A stretch of DNA of 64,000 nt from Gigantopelta aegis (GCF_016097555.1 NC_054699.1:8778316-8842315), one strand, 5' to 3'; shown: positions 1 through 11,125, numbered from the stretch's first letter. The notes: generated from the letters alone by a model not told the origin. Numbers and translations: made by a program.

Positions 1-29
1 CGTTTTGCCCTCTGGCACAAATCCTGAGT

Positions 30-188
30 CTGTGGTATGGTGCATATTAAAGATCCTTTGCTACTATGGGAAAATGTAGCGGGTTTTCTCTCTAAGAATA
101 TATATCAAAATTACCAATAGCTTCCAATAGCCGATGATTAATAAATCAGTGTGATCTAGTGGTGTCGTTAAACAAAAACAAAACGTTT
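30..188 (+). repeat. SINE family A, 5'-truncated, tail 1
   Basis: It matches the 3' body and tail shared by many copies here: the block around 'gtgcatataaaagatcc', the 'caatagccgatgatta' block and the end 'gtggtgtcgttaaacaaa'. The tRNA-like head is missing. Confidence 0.85.
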
Positions 189-219
189 AAAGAGCAATTA
201 AAACCATAGCAAGACCTAT

Positions 220-392
220 ACTAGATTTTTTCCTTTATTAGCAGCAAGGGATCTTTTATATGCACCATTCCACAGACAGCGGTGCACTGGTTGGAACGAG
301 AAATAGCCCAATGGGCCCAACGACTGGGATCGATCCCAGACCGATAGCGCATCAAGCGAATGCTTTACCACCGGACTACGTCCCGCCACTTG
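220..392 (-). repeat. SINE family A, tRNA-like head and core
   Basis: Reverse strand carries the family A head: an A-box-like 'tagtccggtggtaaagc' and a B-box-like 'gggatcgatccc', followed by the core that ends near 'agatcccttgctgct'. It has no tail. It lies head-out beside the preceding copy. Confidence 0.85.
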
Positions 393-458
393 TAAATGAA
401 TGTTTTTAGGGCGCGTAGAACAAAACTCATACATGACAATAATAACATGTGGCTGAAA

Positions 459-731
459 CTGCTATTTCATTCCAACTTAGTTTCGTGCTGATATCCAATT
501 AAGGTTCAAGCACGCTGTCCTGGGCACACAACTCAACTATCTGGGAGATCTGTCCAGGACAGTGGTTTAGTTGTTACTTGGTTAGTGAGAGAGAAGAGGG
601 TGTAGTGGCCTTATACCTACCCAGTGAGCCCTTAAGAACTCGCCTCAGGGTTGGAGCCGGTACCAGGCTGCGAACTCTGTACCTACCAGCCTGTAGTCCG
701 ATGGCTTAACCACTGCGCCACCGAGGCCGGA
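459..731 (-). repeat. SINE family B
   Basis: Reverse strand begins 'ccggcctcggtggcgcag', a second tRNA-like head unrelated to family A, and ends in the 'ggatatcagcacgaaac' type tail. Related copies lie at 14.2, 15.5, 21.5 and 27.6 kb. Confidence 0.85.
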
Positions 732-739
732 TGCTACAC

Positions 740-1190
740 CCAGCGTTTCAGTCAACGTATATACCACGATATAAAATGTTATTTAATGCAGTTAAATCTA
801 TTTATGTAAACTGTTGAATAATCCAAAATAAGCATGAAAAGACAACTCGTCCTATTACTTGAAACTCACGGATATGGTTCTTGATCAAAGATCTAATAGA
901 GGGCGCTATTAAGTAAAACAATTCGGTAATTAGTATTAATCAACGAAGATTCCATTAAATAATCTACATTTTGGAGTAGAATTGTAAGTTTATTCGTTTA
1001 CATATGTTTAAGAAGGTGGAAAAGATACCAAAATGCTGCGTTGATATGACTTTTTACCAATTAATGCATTTACCAACTTCACTATCCAGTGAGTGAAAAG
1101 AAGAAAAGTTCTATCGTGGAATGAACTAAAAATAGCCATTGACTTCGGCCTCGCTTTTGCGTCCAGTGTACGCTCACTGAATGTAAACAA
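740..1190. other. No gene seen
   Basis: AT-rich sequence between a SINE and the YR retroelement. It may include the retroelement's 5' terminal repeat, but no copy of the 3' repeats was found here. Confidence 0.4.
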
Positions 1191-1640
1191 AGAATGGCCG
1201 TGCTACTGGTAGGAAGTTCCCACGTACGGAGACTGGGCGATTATATTAGGGAGCGGCCGTTATTAAAGAACTTTAACTTAGGACAGTCTGTTGTGGTGAA
1301 CTATTGTGGAATCGGTGGTGGCAAATTGTACAATTCTGGACACATATCAAGAATGGAACATGCTATACACCATTTTAAACCGACAGACATTGACTTTTCA
1401 CATGAGTTAATATTAAAACTTGTGTACATTGCAGAAACATTTTCTAAGCGATACGATATTAAACGTACAACAATATGTCAGTTGTTACCACGCTTCTCTA
1501 CCAGACATAGTTCTTCACAAGTATATAACCAACGTGTACAGCTTGCTAACACCCTATTGAAAGCAGAGTTAGCAAATAAACCAACCGAGGTAAAAATGTG
1601 TAAATGCATAATTGAATTTATAGTTATATCTTTGTGAAAG
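1190..1640 (+). mobile_element. SGNH-hydrolase-like part of the YR retroelement
   Basis: The N-terminus reads VLLVGSSHVRRLGDYI, which fits block I of SGNH/GDSL hydrolases, where the Ser follows a small residue. Some Ngaro-like elements are known to carry an SGNH hydrolase domain, so its place directly upstream of the gag-like region argues that it belongs to the element and not to the host. Its role in the element is not established. It is a fossil. Confidence 0.5.
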
Positions 1641-1679
1641 TAATAAATTAAATATATATTGGTGATTACAGCATAATGT

Positions 1680-2830
1680 CCACAAAAGGCACCGACCCGC
1701 CTCCAAGGAAGTCGAGACGTCTAGACAATGCCAGGAAATCTGTTAAATCAGCTAAATCTACAAAGTCTGCAGACGTTTCTAGAGCAAAAACAGCAGGACA
1801 AGCAAACCAGCCAGTTAGCCTTGAACAACAGATTCAGAAGTGCATCAATGATGCAATTCCGGCAATCACAAAATCAGTGATTGCTGCACTGCATTCAAGT
1901 GGGAGCTTGAACACAGATCCGCCAACACCACAGCAACAACTGTCCGCCCAGCCAGCCAGGTCGGAAACAGAGGCATCACCAGCTGTTGCAGTAGAATGCC
2001 AAAGTTCAGCAACCAGGCAGATGCAGGCTACGGTGTTGGAGGACCTGCTCAATACACCTGAAAATATTACAGCTATGGAACCTTCAGTTAGTAAATGGGA
2101 CACAAGTATGGGAAAAACAAAGTATTGGTAAGCCACTTACATTGGGAATTGATCCTAAGTTGAAGGCCAAATGTGGGCAAATGAGTATGTGGATATGGGT
2201 GCATTAATCAGCCAACATACATTGAAAGAAAGATACTCCATGTCAGAAACAGGTGGAGGTATCACGTTTGTTAAACAAAACACCACTGAGTATAAATTTG
2301 AATCTGTTGCCCACTGGTTGACAGCCTTTCACATATTTGTGGGGATATATTGTGAACGGCACTCACAGGAGGCATCACATTTGATGAAATATGCACTTAC
2401 ACTGCAAAAGCTTGCGCAGCAGGCATGCGATTCAGCGGCTCTTAATTATGACCGCTCTTTCAGGCAATGGAGAGAGCTTTCTCCCGCAGATTTACCCTGG
2501 GAACAGATAAATCTAGAACTTTGTCAGGAAGCATTGGCAATGGGCCTATCATTTAAAGCCAAGTCTGTGTCAAAAGGGTCATTTCAGCATGCCAATAAAG
2601 GTAAATCCAGTACAGCTGAGAAATACTGTTTCAGCTTTAACAGCACGAAAGGAATATGTAACAGGGGAGCACAGTGCTCCTTTCGACACATCTGTCAACG
2701 GTGCCAAGGATCTCATAGCAGACGGTGTTGTCCTCTCAAACAGTCAGCAACAGTCTCCGGAAATGAGAAATCTGGATACTCCTATTACAAAAAATCAGGA
2801 CCTAATAACTCCAGTGGATCCTAAAAGATT
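1680..2830 (+). mobile_element. Gag-like, Cys/His-containing part of the YR retroelement
   Basis: A basic, Ser/Lys-rich start (KSRRLDNARKSVKSAKS) is followed by a helical middle and a C-terminal cluster CxxxxxxxxGxCxxxxxCxxxH followed by CxxCxxxH-like spacing. This looks like a nucleic-acid-binding zinc cluster of a gag-like protein. The assignment rests on position and on the Cys/His pattern. Fossil. Confidence 0.55.
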
Positions 2831-2929
2831 AGTTTTGGCTACATGGATACCCGACAGAAGATAAAACATTTTTATTACAAGGATTTACATTTGGTTTTAA
2901 AATTCCTTTCCAGGGTAAAAGGACATTTA

Positions 2930-4370
2930 TGTCAAGTAAAACTCTAAAATCTGCTTTGACCAACTCAGACATTTTAATGCAAAAAATTACAAAAGAATTA
3001 AAAGCAGGACGAGTCTCAGGACCATTTCAGTCTATTCCATTTCCAAATTTTCAAAGTTCTCCATTGGGTCTAGTTCCTAAAAAGCAACCAGGGGAATATA
3101 GAATTATACATCACTTGTCATTTCCAGAAGGTTCCTCAGTAAATGATGGTATACCTCATGATTTATGTGCAGTCAGATATCAAACATTAGATGATGCAGT
3201 ACGGTTGATAAAAAAATGGGGAAAAGGAGCATTACTAGTTAAAACGGTTATTGAGAATGCTTTCAAGATCATCCCAATTCACCCATTAGATCATGAATTA
3301 TTAAGTTTTACTATTAATGGCTTATTCTACTTTGATAAAGCACTTCCAATGGGTTTAAGTTTTTCTTGTAAATTATTTGAATTGTTTAGCTCGGCAATTC
3401 ATTGGGTTATGGATCATCATTTTGAAGCAGAATGTTGTGTGCATGTATTAGATGATTTTCAGTTTATTGGAGCCCAAAATGCAAACTCTTGTCAAAACAG
3501 TTTGCAGAATTTTATGCAAATTGCAAACGACATAGGTATCCCTATTAAACAGGAAAACACTGTTTACCCAACCACCACGATAACCTTTTTAGGTTTAGAA
3601 ATTGATTCAATTGCTATGGAAGTCAGGCTCCCGTTCGACAAACAAAGAAAGTTAAAAGACGATCTTTTGTCTGTAAAGAAAAAGAAAAAGTTTCCTTACA
3701 AGAACTTCAATCTCTCATAGGACTTTTGAACTTTGCATGCACAGTTATTATACCAGGCCGTCCATTTCTTAGGCGTATTATTGATCTGACTTTTGGTTTA
3801 AAGAAACCTAACCATAGACGACGTCTAACGTTAGAGGCCCGAGCAAACATGGATACTTGATTGGTATTTATTGACCATTTTAATGGAAAAGTTTTAATGT
3901 TGTCAGATATTTGGGACTCTTCTGATAAACTCTGTTTCTATACTGATGCCAGCAGTATGGGTTTTGGGGGAATGTTTCACGACAAATGGTTTACAGGTTC
4001 TTGGCAGGGAGAATTGTTATCAGTTCATATTACAGTGAAAGAGCTATTTTCAATTGTACTGGCTTTGGATTTGTGGTCTCAACACTTGAAAAATAGATGC
4101 ATCAATTTCTACTCGGATAATATGGCAGTGGTCTATATTATCAATAAGCAAACATCCAAAGATCCAACTATTATGAAATTAGTGCGTCGTTTTATGATAC
4201 AAGTGTTGAAACATAATATTCTGTTCAAAGCTACACATATTCCAGGTGTTAAAAATATTGGGGCTGATCAACTTTCTCGTTTACTCATTCAGGAATTCAA
4301 GGAAACATTTCCACACATGGAATTGATCCCAACAGAGGTCCCAGTCACGCTAATCACTCTTTGGAAACAT
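2930..4370 (+). mobile_element. Reverse transcriptase and RNase H part of the YR retroelement
   Basis: RT palm motifs are visible: the block GEYRIIHHLSFPEGSSVND, the 'LPMGLSFSCKLFE' block and a VLDDF catalytic core. RNase H follows, with the FYTDASSMGFGGMF block, a later 'FYSDNMAV' block and the closing 'GVKNIGADQLSRL' motif. This RT-RNase H arrangement is typical of DIRS-group elements. Fossil. Confidence 0.8.
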
Positions 4371-5260
4371 TAGTAGGTGATATTTTACAAGCGGCTTTGT
4401 CGCAGTCTTCAAGGAGTTCATACAGACATGTTTTTTCTATGTACAAACAGTTTTTATCCAAACATTTCCCTACAAAACCTATTTTACCAGCTACATTAGA
4501 ACAAGTTTCTCTTTTTATTGCAATGTGCTTTAGAGACAAAATGGCTGCACTCGGATATATCTTTAAACTGGGTGGATTTCCTGATGTGACACAGCATTTT
4601 ATCATTCGCAAAATGCTGCAAGGATTAAAAAAAAACTTCAAAATTCTGGAGATACACGTTTACCAATTACACCGAAGATTTTAAAGAATTTGATTACATC
4701 ACTTGATCATGTGTGCCAATCACATTTCCAGAAAACGATGCTCAGAGCCATGTACTTACTAGCATTTCACGTATTTCTAAGAGTGGGAGAAATCACTAGT
4801 TCCAGTGCAGCAGATCATAACATTGGTATGCAAGACATAACATTCTCTTTTGATCAGGATGTCCCTACTTCCATTGAGCTACGAATGCAGCACTTCAAAC
4901 ATAGTGCCGGGAAGCATATACCTACTCTGATTTTGAATAAGAATACATCTCAATCTGTCTTGTGCCCAATACAGGCTTTGTGGGAATTTATCCAAATACG
5001 GGGAAATGCACCAGGCCCATTATTTGCTCTAGCAGATGGCTCACCTGTTTCGCGTCAGTTCTTTTGGCAACAACTGAATCTATCATTGATCTGGAGTGGA
5101 CTTAGCACAGAACATTATAAAAGTCATAGCTTTCGAATAGGTGCAGCAACCACAGCAGCTATGATGTGTATTCCAGATGACAAAAGTCAACAAATGGGAA
5201 GATGGCATTCCAATGCTTTCAAAAAGTACATTCGGGTACCTGCATTACAATTGTAGCTGA
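4370..5260 (+). mobile_element. Tyrosine recombinase part of the YR retroelement
   Basis: An N-terminal core-binding-like helical region (SSRSSYRHVFSMYKQFL) precedes the catalytic region with 'FLRVGEITS' (first Arg block), 'SHSFRIGAATTAA' (H-x-x-R block), 'QMGRWHSNAF' and a closing 'KKYIRVP' with the Tyr. This catalyses integration in DIRS/Ngaro elements in place of a DDE integrase. Fossil. Confidence 0.8.
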
Positions 5261-5339
5261 TAACGCACCACTATGGGTGATATCATACAGAAATATCAAT
5301 GCTAGGTAAATATGTGGAATTATGGAAACAGGGGCAATT

Positions 5340-5740
5340 GTGCTTAGGAGTAGTAATCATGGGGACAAGGGCCTCTGACTAAAATGAATTGAGTATTCAT
5401 ATTGTATTTGCGTGAACCATGGGCGTCATGGGGACACGGGCCTCTGACAAACATGAATTTGTGTATTCATAATGTATTGGCTTAAATCATGGACGTCATG
5501 GGGACAAGGGCCTCTGACAACCACACTTTTATAATATTGCATTCTGCTTGACCCATGAAGTCCTGGGGACAAGGTCTTCTTGTAACTATGCATTTGTGAA
5601 TTCATGATATATTTTGTTTGAAACATTTGCGTCATGGGGACAAGGGCCTCTGACAAACATATTTTTCTGTATCATAATATTTGTGTTTGCATACATGTCA
5701 GGGGTATAATGGCCTCTGACTATGGTGTGTGTTTTTTTGT
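5340..5740 (+). repeat. Tandem repeat, roughly 80-110 bp units, in the retroelement's 3' region
   Basis: Five copies of 'catggggacaagggcctct' or close variants recur at irregular spacing, each followed by an AT-rich stretch with 'attcataatgtatt'. Placement just after the recombinase suggests the array belongs to the element's 3' terminus. Confidence 0.7.
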
Positions 5741-6300
5741 GTTTTTTTGTGTGTTTTTTTTTTTTGGGGGGGGGGGTTGTTTTGATTTTTTAGGATTATA
5801 ATGTGTTTTGCTTCATATAAATAAAAACCCTGACAAACAGGTTATAGTTGTTAACGAATTGTTAGGTTATACAATGTTTTGGATGGGGTTATTGTGATGT
5901 TCACAATATGGTGGCGTATGATGTTGCCCACATCTTTGATGACATGGTAATAAGACAATTTTATCAGTGATAATATTGTTAAATTTAATTCATTACATAT
6001 ATATTGTTATGTAACTAGTTAGATATGTATATGAATATGTCAATTCTCGTCATTTATTATGTCACCAATAAATGGCCTTTTTCAATTCAACTAGCTGTTC
6101 ATGTATTTTATTCTAGTTAGTCATCAAACTTAATAAAACATTGTAACAGGTTGACATAAAGACTATTAGCACTCACCATTAAAACAAATAAGAAAAAAAG
6201 GTCGCCCTGTACATAGTTCCGCACAAACATTGTCATCCTACTTTTAATGTGAATGTTTAGATTGGTGTTGAGCATTCTTTCATTTGTGCATTTACTTTAG
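5741..6300. other. No gene seen; T/G-rich tract and possible poly(A) signals
   Basis: A T-rich/G-rich tract at about 5735-5780 is followed by 'aataaa' near 5820 and 'caataaatgg' near 6066. These could be the 3' end of the retroelement transcript. Otherwise nothing recognisable. Confidence 0.35.
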
Positions 6301-6480
6301 TGTGGGGCGTGATTTAGCTCAGTCGGTTGACTGCTCACTTGAGGTGCTTGCGTCGCAGGATCGAGTCGCCTCGGTGGATCCGAATGAATGAATGAATGAA
6401 TGAATGAATGAATGTTTAACGACACCCCAGCACGAGAAATACATCGGCTACTGGGTGTCAAACTATGGTAATGCAAACAA
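6300..6480 (+). repeat. SINE family C head, (AATG)n and an inverted SINE tail
   Basis: A third tRNA-like head reads 'gatttagctcagtcggttga' and then a B-box-like 'gcaggatcgagtc'. It is cut off at an (AATG) run at 6384-6414 and joined to a reverse-strand tail-like piece ('tttaacgacaccccagcac'). The tetranucleotide run probably mediated the junction. Confidence 0.7.
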
Positions 6481-6689
6481 ATAAGGTTGATGATCAGCAT
6501 CAATATGAAAATTGAAGATTTAAATAAAAACAGTGTAAAGAACTGTACAAAAATACAAATATCACAGATAGATACGGACTTTTACTCAAAATTTCAATTT
6601 GTGCTGCATTGGCCATTCTCTTAGAGAATGTTACACCCCTGCACCACGGTGAGGTTACAGCACGCGGTGGATCCATTCAACTGATTGTT

Positions 6690-6912
6690 TTTTCTTCTAA
6701 TTCCAACCAGTGCACCACAACTGGACAAAGGCCGAGGTATGTGCTTTCCTGTCTGTGGGATAGTTATTATAAAAGATCCATTGCTGCTTTAGGAAAAAAT
6801 GTAGCGGGTTTTCACTGATAACTACGAGTCAGAATAACCATATGTTTAACATCCAATAGCAGACCATTAATTAATCAATGTGCTCCAGTGGTGTCGTTAA
6901 ACAAAGCAAACA
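6690..6912 (+). repeat. SINE body with tail 1
   Basis: Core 'ccagtgcaccacaactgg' through 'gtggtgtcgttaaacaaag'. The sequence before it ('cacgcggtggatccattc') looks like a decayed family C head. Confidence 0.8.
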
Positions 6913-7001
6913 AACTTTTTACCTTAGACTGATAACCAATAGCCGATGTAGTTTTCGTTCTGGGGTGTCGTTAAACATTCATTCATTCATTCGTTCGTTC
7001 A

Positions 7002-7310
7002 GGGGCTGAACGTAGCCCAGTGGTAAAGCGCTCGCTTGATGCGCGGTCGGTCTGGGATCGATTCCCGTCGGTTAGCCCGTTGGGCTATTTCTCACTCCAG
7101 CCAGAGCACCACGACTTGTATATCAAAGTCCATGGTGTGTGCAATCCTATCTGTGGGATGGTGGATACAAAAGATCCCTTGCTACTAATGGAGAAATTTA
7201 GCGTGTTTTCTCTCTAAGACTATTTGTCCAAATTACCAAATGTTTGACATCCAATAGCCGACTATTAACAACTCAGTGTGCTCTAGTGGTGCTGTGAAAC
7301 AAAACAAACT
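7002..7310 (+). repeat. SINE family A, near full length, tail 1
   Basis: Has head ('cgtagcccagtggtaaagcg'), core and tail 1. It is flanked on both sides by (ATTC)n/(GTTC)n runs at 6965-7001 and 7311-7345, so any target-site duplication lies inside the tetranucleotide repeat. Confidence 0.9.
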
Positions 7311-7450
7311 TTTATTCATTCATTCATTCGTTCATTCATTCATTCCTACTTTTAGTATAACTCCTCGCATGTTTCAAGCACAATGATGAATAGTAAGTAG
7401 TATATTGACACTAGCCTAATTACGTGTATAGATATGAATATACTGGCCAG

Positions 7451-7840
7451 AAAGAAAGAAAGAAATGTTTTATTTAACGACGCATTCAACACATTTTATT
7501 TACGGTTATATGGCGTCAGACATATGGTTAAGGACCACACAGATTTTGAGAGGAAACCCGCTGTCGCCACTACATGGGCTATTCTGTCCGATTAGCAGCA
7601 AGGGATCTTTTATTTGCGCTTCCCACAGGCAGGATAGCACAAACCATGGCCTTTGTTGAACCAGTTATGGATCACTGGTCGGTGCAAGTGGTTTACACCT
7701 ACCCACTGAGCCTTGCGGAGCACTCACTCAGGGTTTGGAGTCGGTATCTGGATTAAAAATCCCATGCCTCGACTGAGATCCGAACCCAATACCTACCAGC
7801 CTGTAGACCGATGGCCTAACCACGACGCTACCGAGGCCGG
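7451..7840 (-). repeat. Chimeric SINE: family B head with family A core and tail 2
   Basis: Reverse strand starts 'accggcctcggtagcgtcg' (B head), passes into the shared core, and ends in tail 2 ('atgtgttgaatgcgtcgtt'). A 12 bp direct repeat 'tatactggccag' lies on both sides (7439-7450 and 7841-7852), so this chimera inserted as one unit. Confidence 0.85.
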
Positions 7841-8214
7841 TATACTGGCCAGATGACACAACATTTTATAATAACAAACACTGGCACATTGACCCCAAAT
7901 GGCAGGATTGGTAGTGTTAACTGTGCAATAAAACGCCAGGTGCACTTCGAACTTAAATAGCATCTCACCGAGTCAACGTTAGGAGTGCACCTAACTTTGA
8001 ATATCGCATTAAATAAGACCAATCCTACAACTGGTATGATACTTGACAGAACTTGCCATACAGTGTTGTTTTTTGTTTTGTTTTGTGTGTGTTACGATCA
8101 CATTCGATAACAAACGACGGAAGCAATAATTGATTGTATAGGGTTTTTTTTTTAGTGAGGGTAGTCTATCACAAAAACACGTTTACTGTGGGCGTTATGG
8201 CGACACAGTTAAAG

Positions 8215-8465
8215 TTGGGTTTGTTTAACGACACCACTACAGCACATTGATTTATTAATCTTTGGCTGTTGGATGTCAAACATTTGGTAATTTTGACATA
8301 CAGTCTTCGAAAGGAAATCCGCTACATTCTTTCCATTAGTAGCAAGGAATCTTTTATATGCACCAACCCACATACAGGATAGCACATGCCACGGCCTTTG
8401 ATATACCAGTCGTGGTGCACTGGCTGGAACGAGAAATAGCCCAATGGGCCCACCGACGGCAGGGT
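8215..8465 (-). repeat. SINE family A, tail 1, with target-site duplication
   Basis: Reverse-strand SINE lacking most of the head. Direct repeats 'gacacag' (8202-8208 and 8466-8472) flank it, so it inserted into the left arm of the surrounding inverted-repeat element. Confidence 0.85.
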
Positions 8466-8537
8466 GACACAGAGATTGAAGGTGTTCACCGGTATTAACT
8501 CATCTTTTCAAAAGGTTACGAGGTGACATTAAAGGGA

Positions 8538-8902
8538 TATTTCTGAGTTTGCTGCAATTTTTAAGATGTTATCGACTAACAGAGACTTTTTAACAACTGT
8601 AATTACATATCAAATATATTTTTCTGCATAAAATACTAGTGGCTGTATATTAAACGTGTTTCTGATCGTTAAATTTCATTTTATTTCCTAAAATATAATT
8701 TTTTCGTACGTACGAAATTATTTGAAGACAAAATCCAGTTTGGGCTTCTTACAAATATTAAGACGACCAGAAACACATTGAATATACAGATACTAATATT
8801 CTAAACAAGAAAATATATTTAATATGTAAATTTAATAGTAGAAATATTTTATTAGTCGGAAAATATCTTACAGTGTAACAAACTCGGGAATGTCCCTTTA
8901 AG
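8538..8902 (+). mobile_element. Foldback MITE with GTACGTAC centre, copy 1
   Basis: The ends are 'aagggatatttctgagtt' and the mirror 'aactcgggaatgtccctt'. The two halves are near-complementary ('gtatattaaacgtgtttctg' against 'cagaaacacattgaatatac') around a central 'ttcgtacgtacgaa' palindrome. Copies at 9.25 and 58.26 kb share this plan. Confidence 0.8.
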
Positions 8903-9249
8903 AAGTAATTATAGTTTTGTAATTGATAGCTAATATAAAATATACATCTGTATATTATGTAACAGTTGTGATCCATGTTTTAGTATTGCTTTTTTTATAG
9001 TTAATACCGGTCAAGATCTTCGATCTCCATTTTGCCCTAACGCCCACAGCGAAAGGTAGACTATTGTTTATTAGGTCAAGCCCCATGCAGTATATTCACT
9101 GTTCGTGCTAATTCTGTACTGCGTAAACGTGTGTCTGTTCGTTTACCATCGTGCCAAAATCTTCTTTCTGATTTAAATATATGTTAGTTTTGTTCTTATG
9201 TGCCGTAAGACATAAGGGAAATAAATGAATTGAAATTGAATCATTTTAC

Positions 9250-9642
9250 TGTTAAATGAAAATTCCTGAGTTTGCTGCATTGTAAGATTCCTCCGACTAA
9301 TAAAATATTTCTACGATTAAACTTACATATTAAATTTATTCTCGTGTGTAGAATATCAGTGTCTGTATATGCAATGTGTTTTTGGTCACCTTAATATTTG
9401 TAAGAAGCCCAAACTGGATTTTGTCTTCAAATAATTTTGTACGGAAGAAAAAATATATTTTAGGAAATAAAATGAAATTTAACTAAGTACAAATATCAGA
9501 ATGATCAGAAACACATTTAATATACAGCCATTAATATTTTATGCCGAAAACTATATTTGCTATGTAATTACAATCATTAAAAGTCTCTGTTAGTCGATAA
9601 CATCTTAAAAATTGCAGCAAACTCAGGAATGTCCCTTTAATG
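9250..9642 (-). mobile_element. Foldback MITE with GTACGTAC-type centre, copy 2, inverted
   Basis: Reverse complement of the copy at 8.54 kb: it starts 'aaattcctgagtttgctgca' and ends 'aactcaggaatgtccctt'. The centre has decayed to 'ttttgtacggaag'. The pair sits head to head inside the 2.1 kb TIR element. Confidence 0.8.
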
Positions 9643-10231
9643 TAGGCTAATTTGGATTATTTATTTATGTTTTGTTATATGCTTTGAGAATATATGTAAC
9701 CTTGAATTCGTTATTAATGCTGCATTAATAAATATTTAATTACATACTCGAAGTAGCGCTTATTCAATTAGTATATCTAGTTGTTGTTTTGTTCATTAAT
9801 ATTCAAGAGTGTATTTTATATATTTTTAAACCTGTTGCAGAGAGTATATTTGTATAACTTTAGACTATATTTGTGCAACTCGAGAGTATTGGTATAGCTT
9901 GCGTATCTTTTTATTCGGACGTGTGTATCATCGTTTCATATATTTTAAAGACTATTGTTATTGGTCTACAGAAAATAATTATATAATATCGGTAAATATC
10001 TTAAAAATGCATTATGTTTACGTTCTCAACATATTTAATTGTCCATCCTCCATATATGCACCACTTGCCAAATGTTATTGATTTGTATATAAAAGGTATG
10101 CCTATGATCCGGAAGGCCTAACGTTAATAAACTATACTATGCAGGGTATGTTTGTGATAGACTACCCTCAAATAAAGAACCATATACAACCAACTATTTC
10201 CGTCGTTTGTTGATGAATAGTGATCGTAACA

Positions 10232-11125
10232 TGTGTCTTTTTGTTGTATTATTTTAAAAATCAAAATTATTATACTTTAATTTAATTTGAACTAGGGTTA
10301 GTGTATCAGATACTACTGTTCTTGATGCATAAATGCGAAGTTTCACTAAACTTGGGGAACTAGGGTTGTGGTTGTCAAACATCCCATTTGTTACACACCT
10401 GCATATTCCCAGTTCTTACACAGTCAGCTTAGGAACTAATTAAGCAAACCCCTATAACGTTAGTGGAACAGTCTAGTCCACTTCAACTCGCTCGCTCGCT
10501 AGTCAGGTTTCCCCAGTCTTTTCCTTGGCTTTTTATCACCTTGGGTAGTCGATAATACATTAATTGTGTCTCTCTATCGGATCTATTGTGGCAGCCAACC
10601 ACTCGACAATAGTTAACCATTGCTATTCAAATTTAAATGCTTGAGGTTACACGCCAACACAGGTCAATGGCGGACATCCGTTCTGTGACGTCACGTGAAA
10701 ACACTATTCAATTCAACTTTATTCCATCAAACCAATCACATTGGTACATAATACATGTATGCATTTGTAAATTGATATGCATAATGTAAATCGGGAAAAT
10801 AACGCGTGTTTAAACTAACAAAAAATACAGGCGTATTGTTTTACTTCATAAACGTTTTACTTCTGAAACGGTCTTAATTGTTAACAACTGAAGCCGTGAG
10901 CAATATTATTCCAGTTTACAGTACATCAGCTACACGCATAGATTCATCACATAGTAAATAGATAATTTGTAATAAATAAATGTGAATATATGTTATGTTG
11001 TTCTGTCTTAATTGTTAATAGAAGGCGAATCCATTATTGCATACTAGGTAGCAGGTATAGGATTAGCAGTTCACTCAGCCATGACCTATGTTGTTATAAG
11101 GTGTGTAAGAAATGGGACGTGTAAC
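10232..11125. other. No gene seen
   Basis: AT-rich unique-looking sequence with a short (CTCG) run near 10490 and a 'gtgacgtcacgtga' CRE/E-box-like string near 10686. No exon with convincing splice sites was found on either strand. Confidence 0.4.

Larger units (their letters stand above)
1194..5740 (+). mobile_element. Ngaro/DIRS-like tyrosine-recombinase retrotransposon, decayed
   Basis: In order the element shows an SGNH-hydrolase-like region, a gag-like region with a Cys/His cluster, reverse transcriptase plus RNase H, and a tyrosine recombinase, then a 3' tandem-repeat zone. This is the order expected of the YR retrotransposons (DIRS group). No adenine-methyltransferase domain was recognised, which favours Ngaro over DIRS1. 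It is a fossil with roughly four to six breaks across its coding parts. Similarity of the domains to the family is still easy to see, so it is old but not ancient. The 5' terminal repeat was not found; the 3' boundary is uncertain and could extend towards 6.1 kb, where an 'aataaa' signal lies. Confidence 0.75.
8090..10231. mobile_element. 2.1 kb non-autonomous DNA transposon with about 80 bp terminal inverted repeats
   Basis: The left end (8090-8175) begins 'tgttacgatcac' and contains 'caaacgacggaa' and 'gggtagtctatcacaaa'; the right end (10145-10231) is its reverse complement with the same blocks in mirror order. No transposase is encoded. The inside holds a SINE in the left arm, a second inverted repeat (left pieces at 8160-8208 and 8473-8510 against 8995-9066) and two foldback MITEs in opposite orientation. 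Flanking 'tgtg' on each side could be a 4 bp duplication but lies in low-complexity sequence. The superfamily is not identified. Confidence 0.75.

Noticed and set aside
1194-1637. SGNH-like frame as a host esterase gene
   Set aside because: Its position directly before the gag-like part of the YR retroelement, and the known presence of SGNH domains in some such elements, make an element origin more likely.
7002-7100. Possible tRNA genes (A- and B-box-like sequences), here and at about 20 other places
   Set aside because: All are heads of SINEs followed by the common core; none folds as a clean tRNA with acceptor stem by eye.
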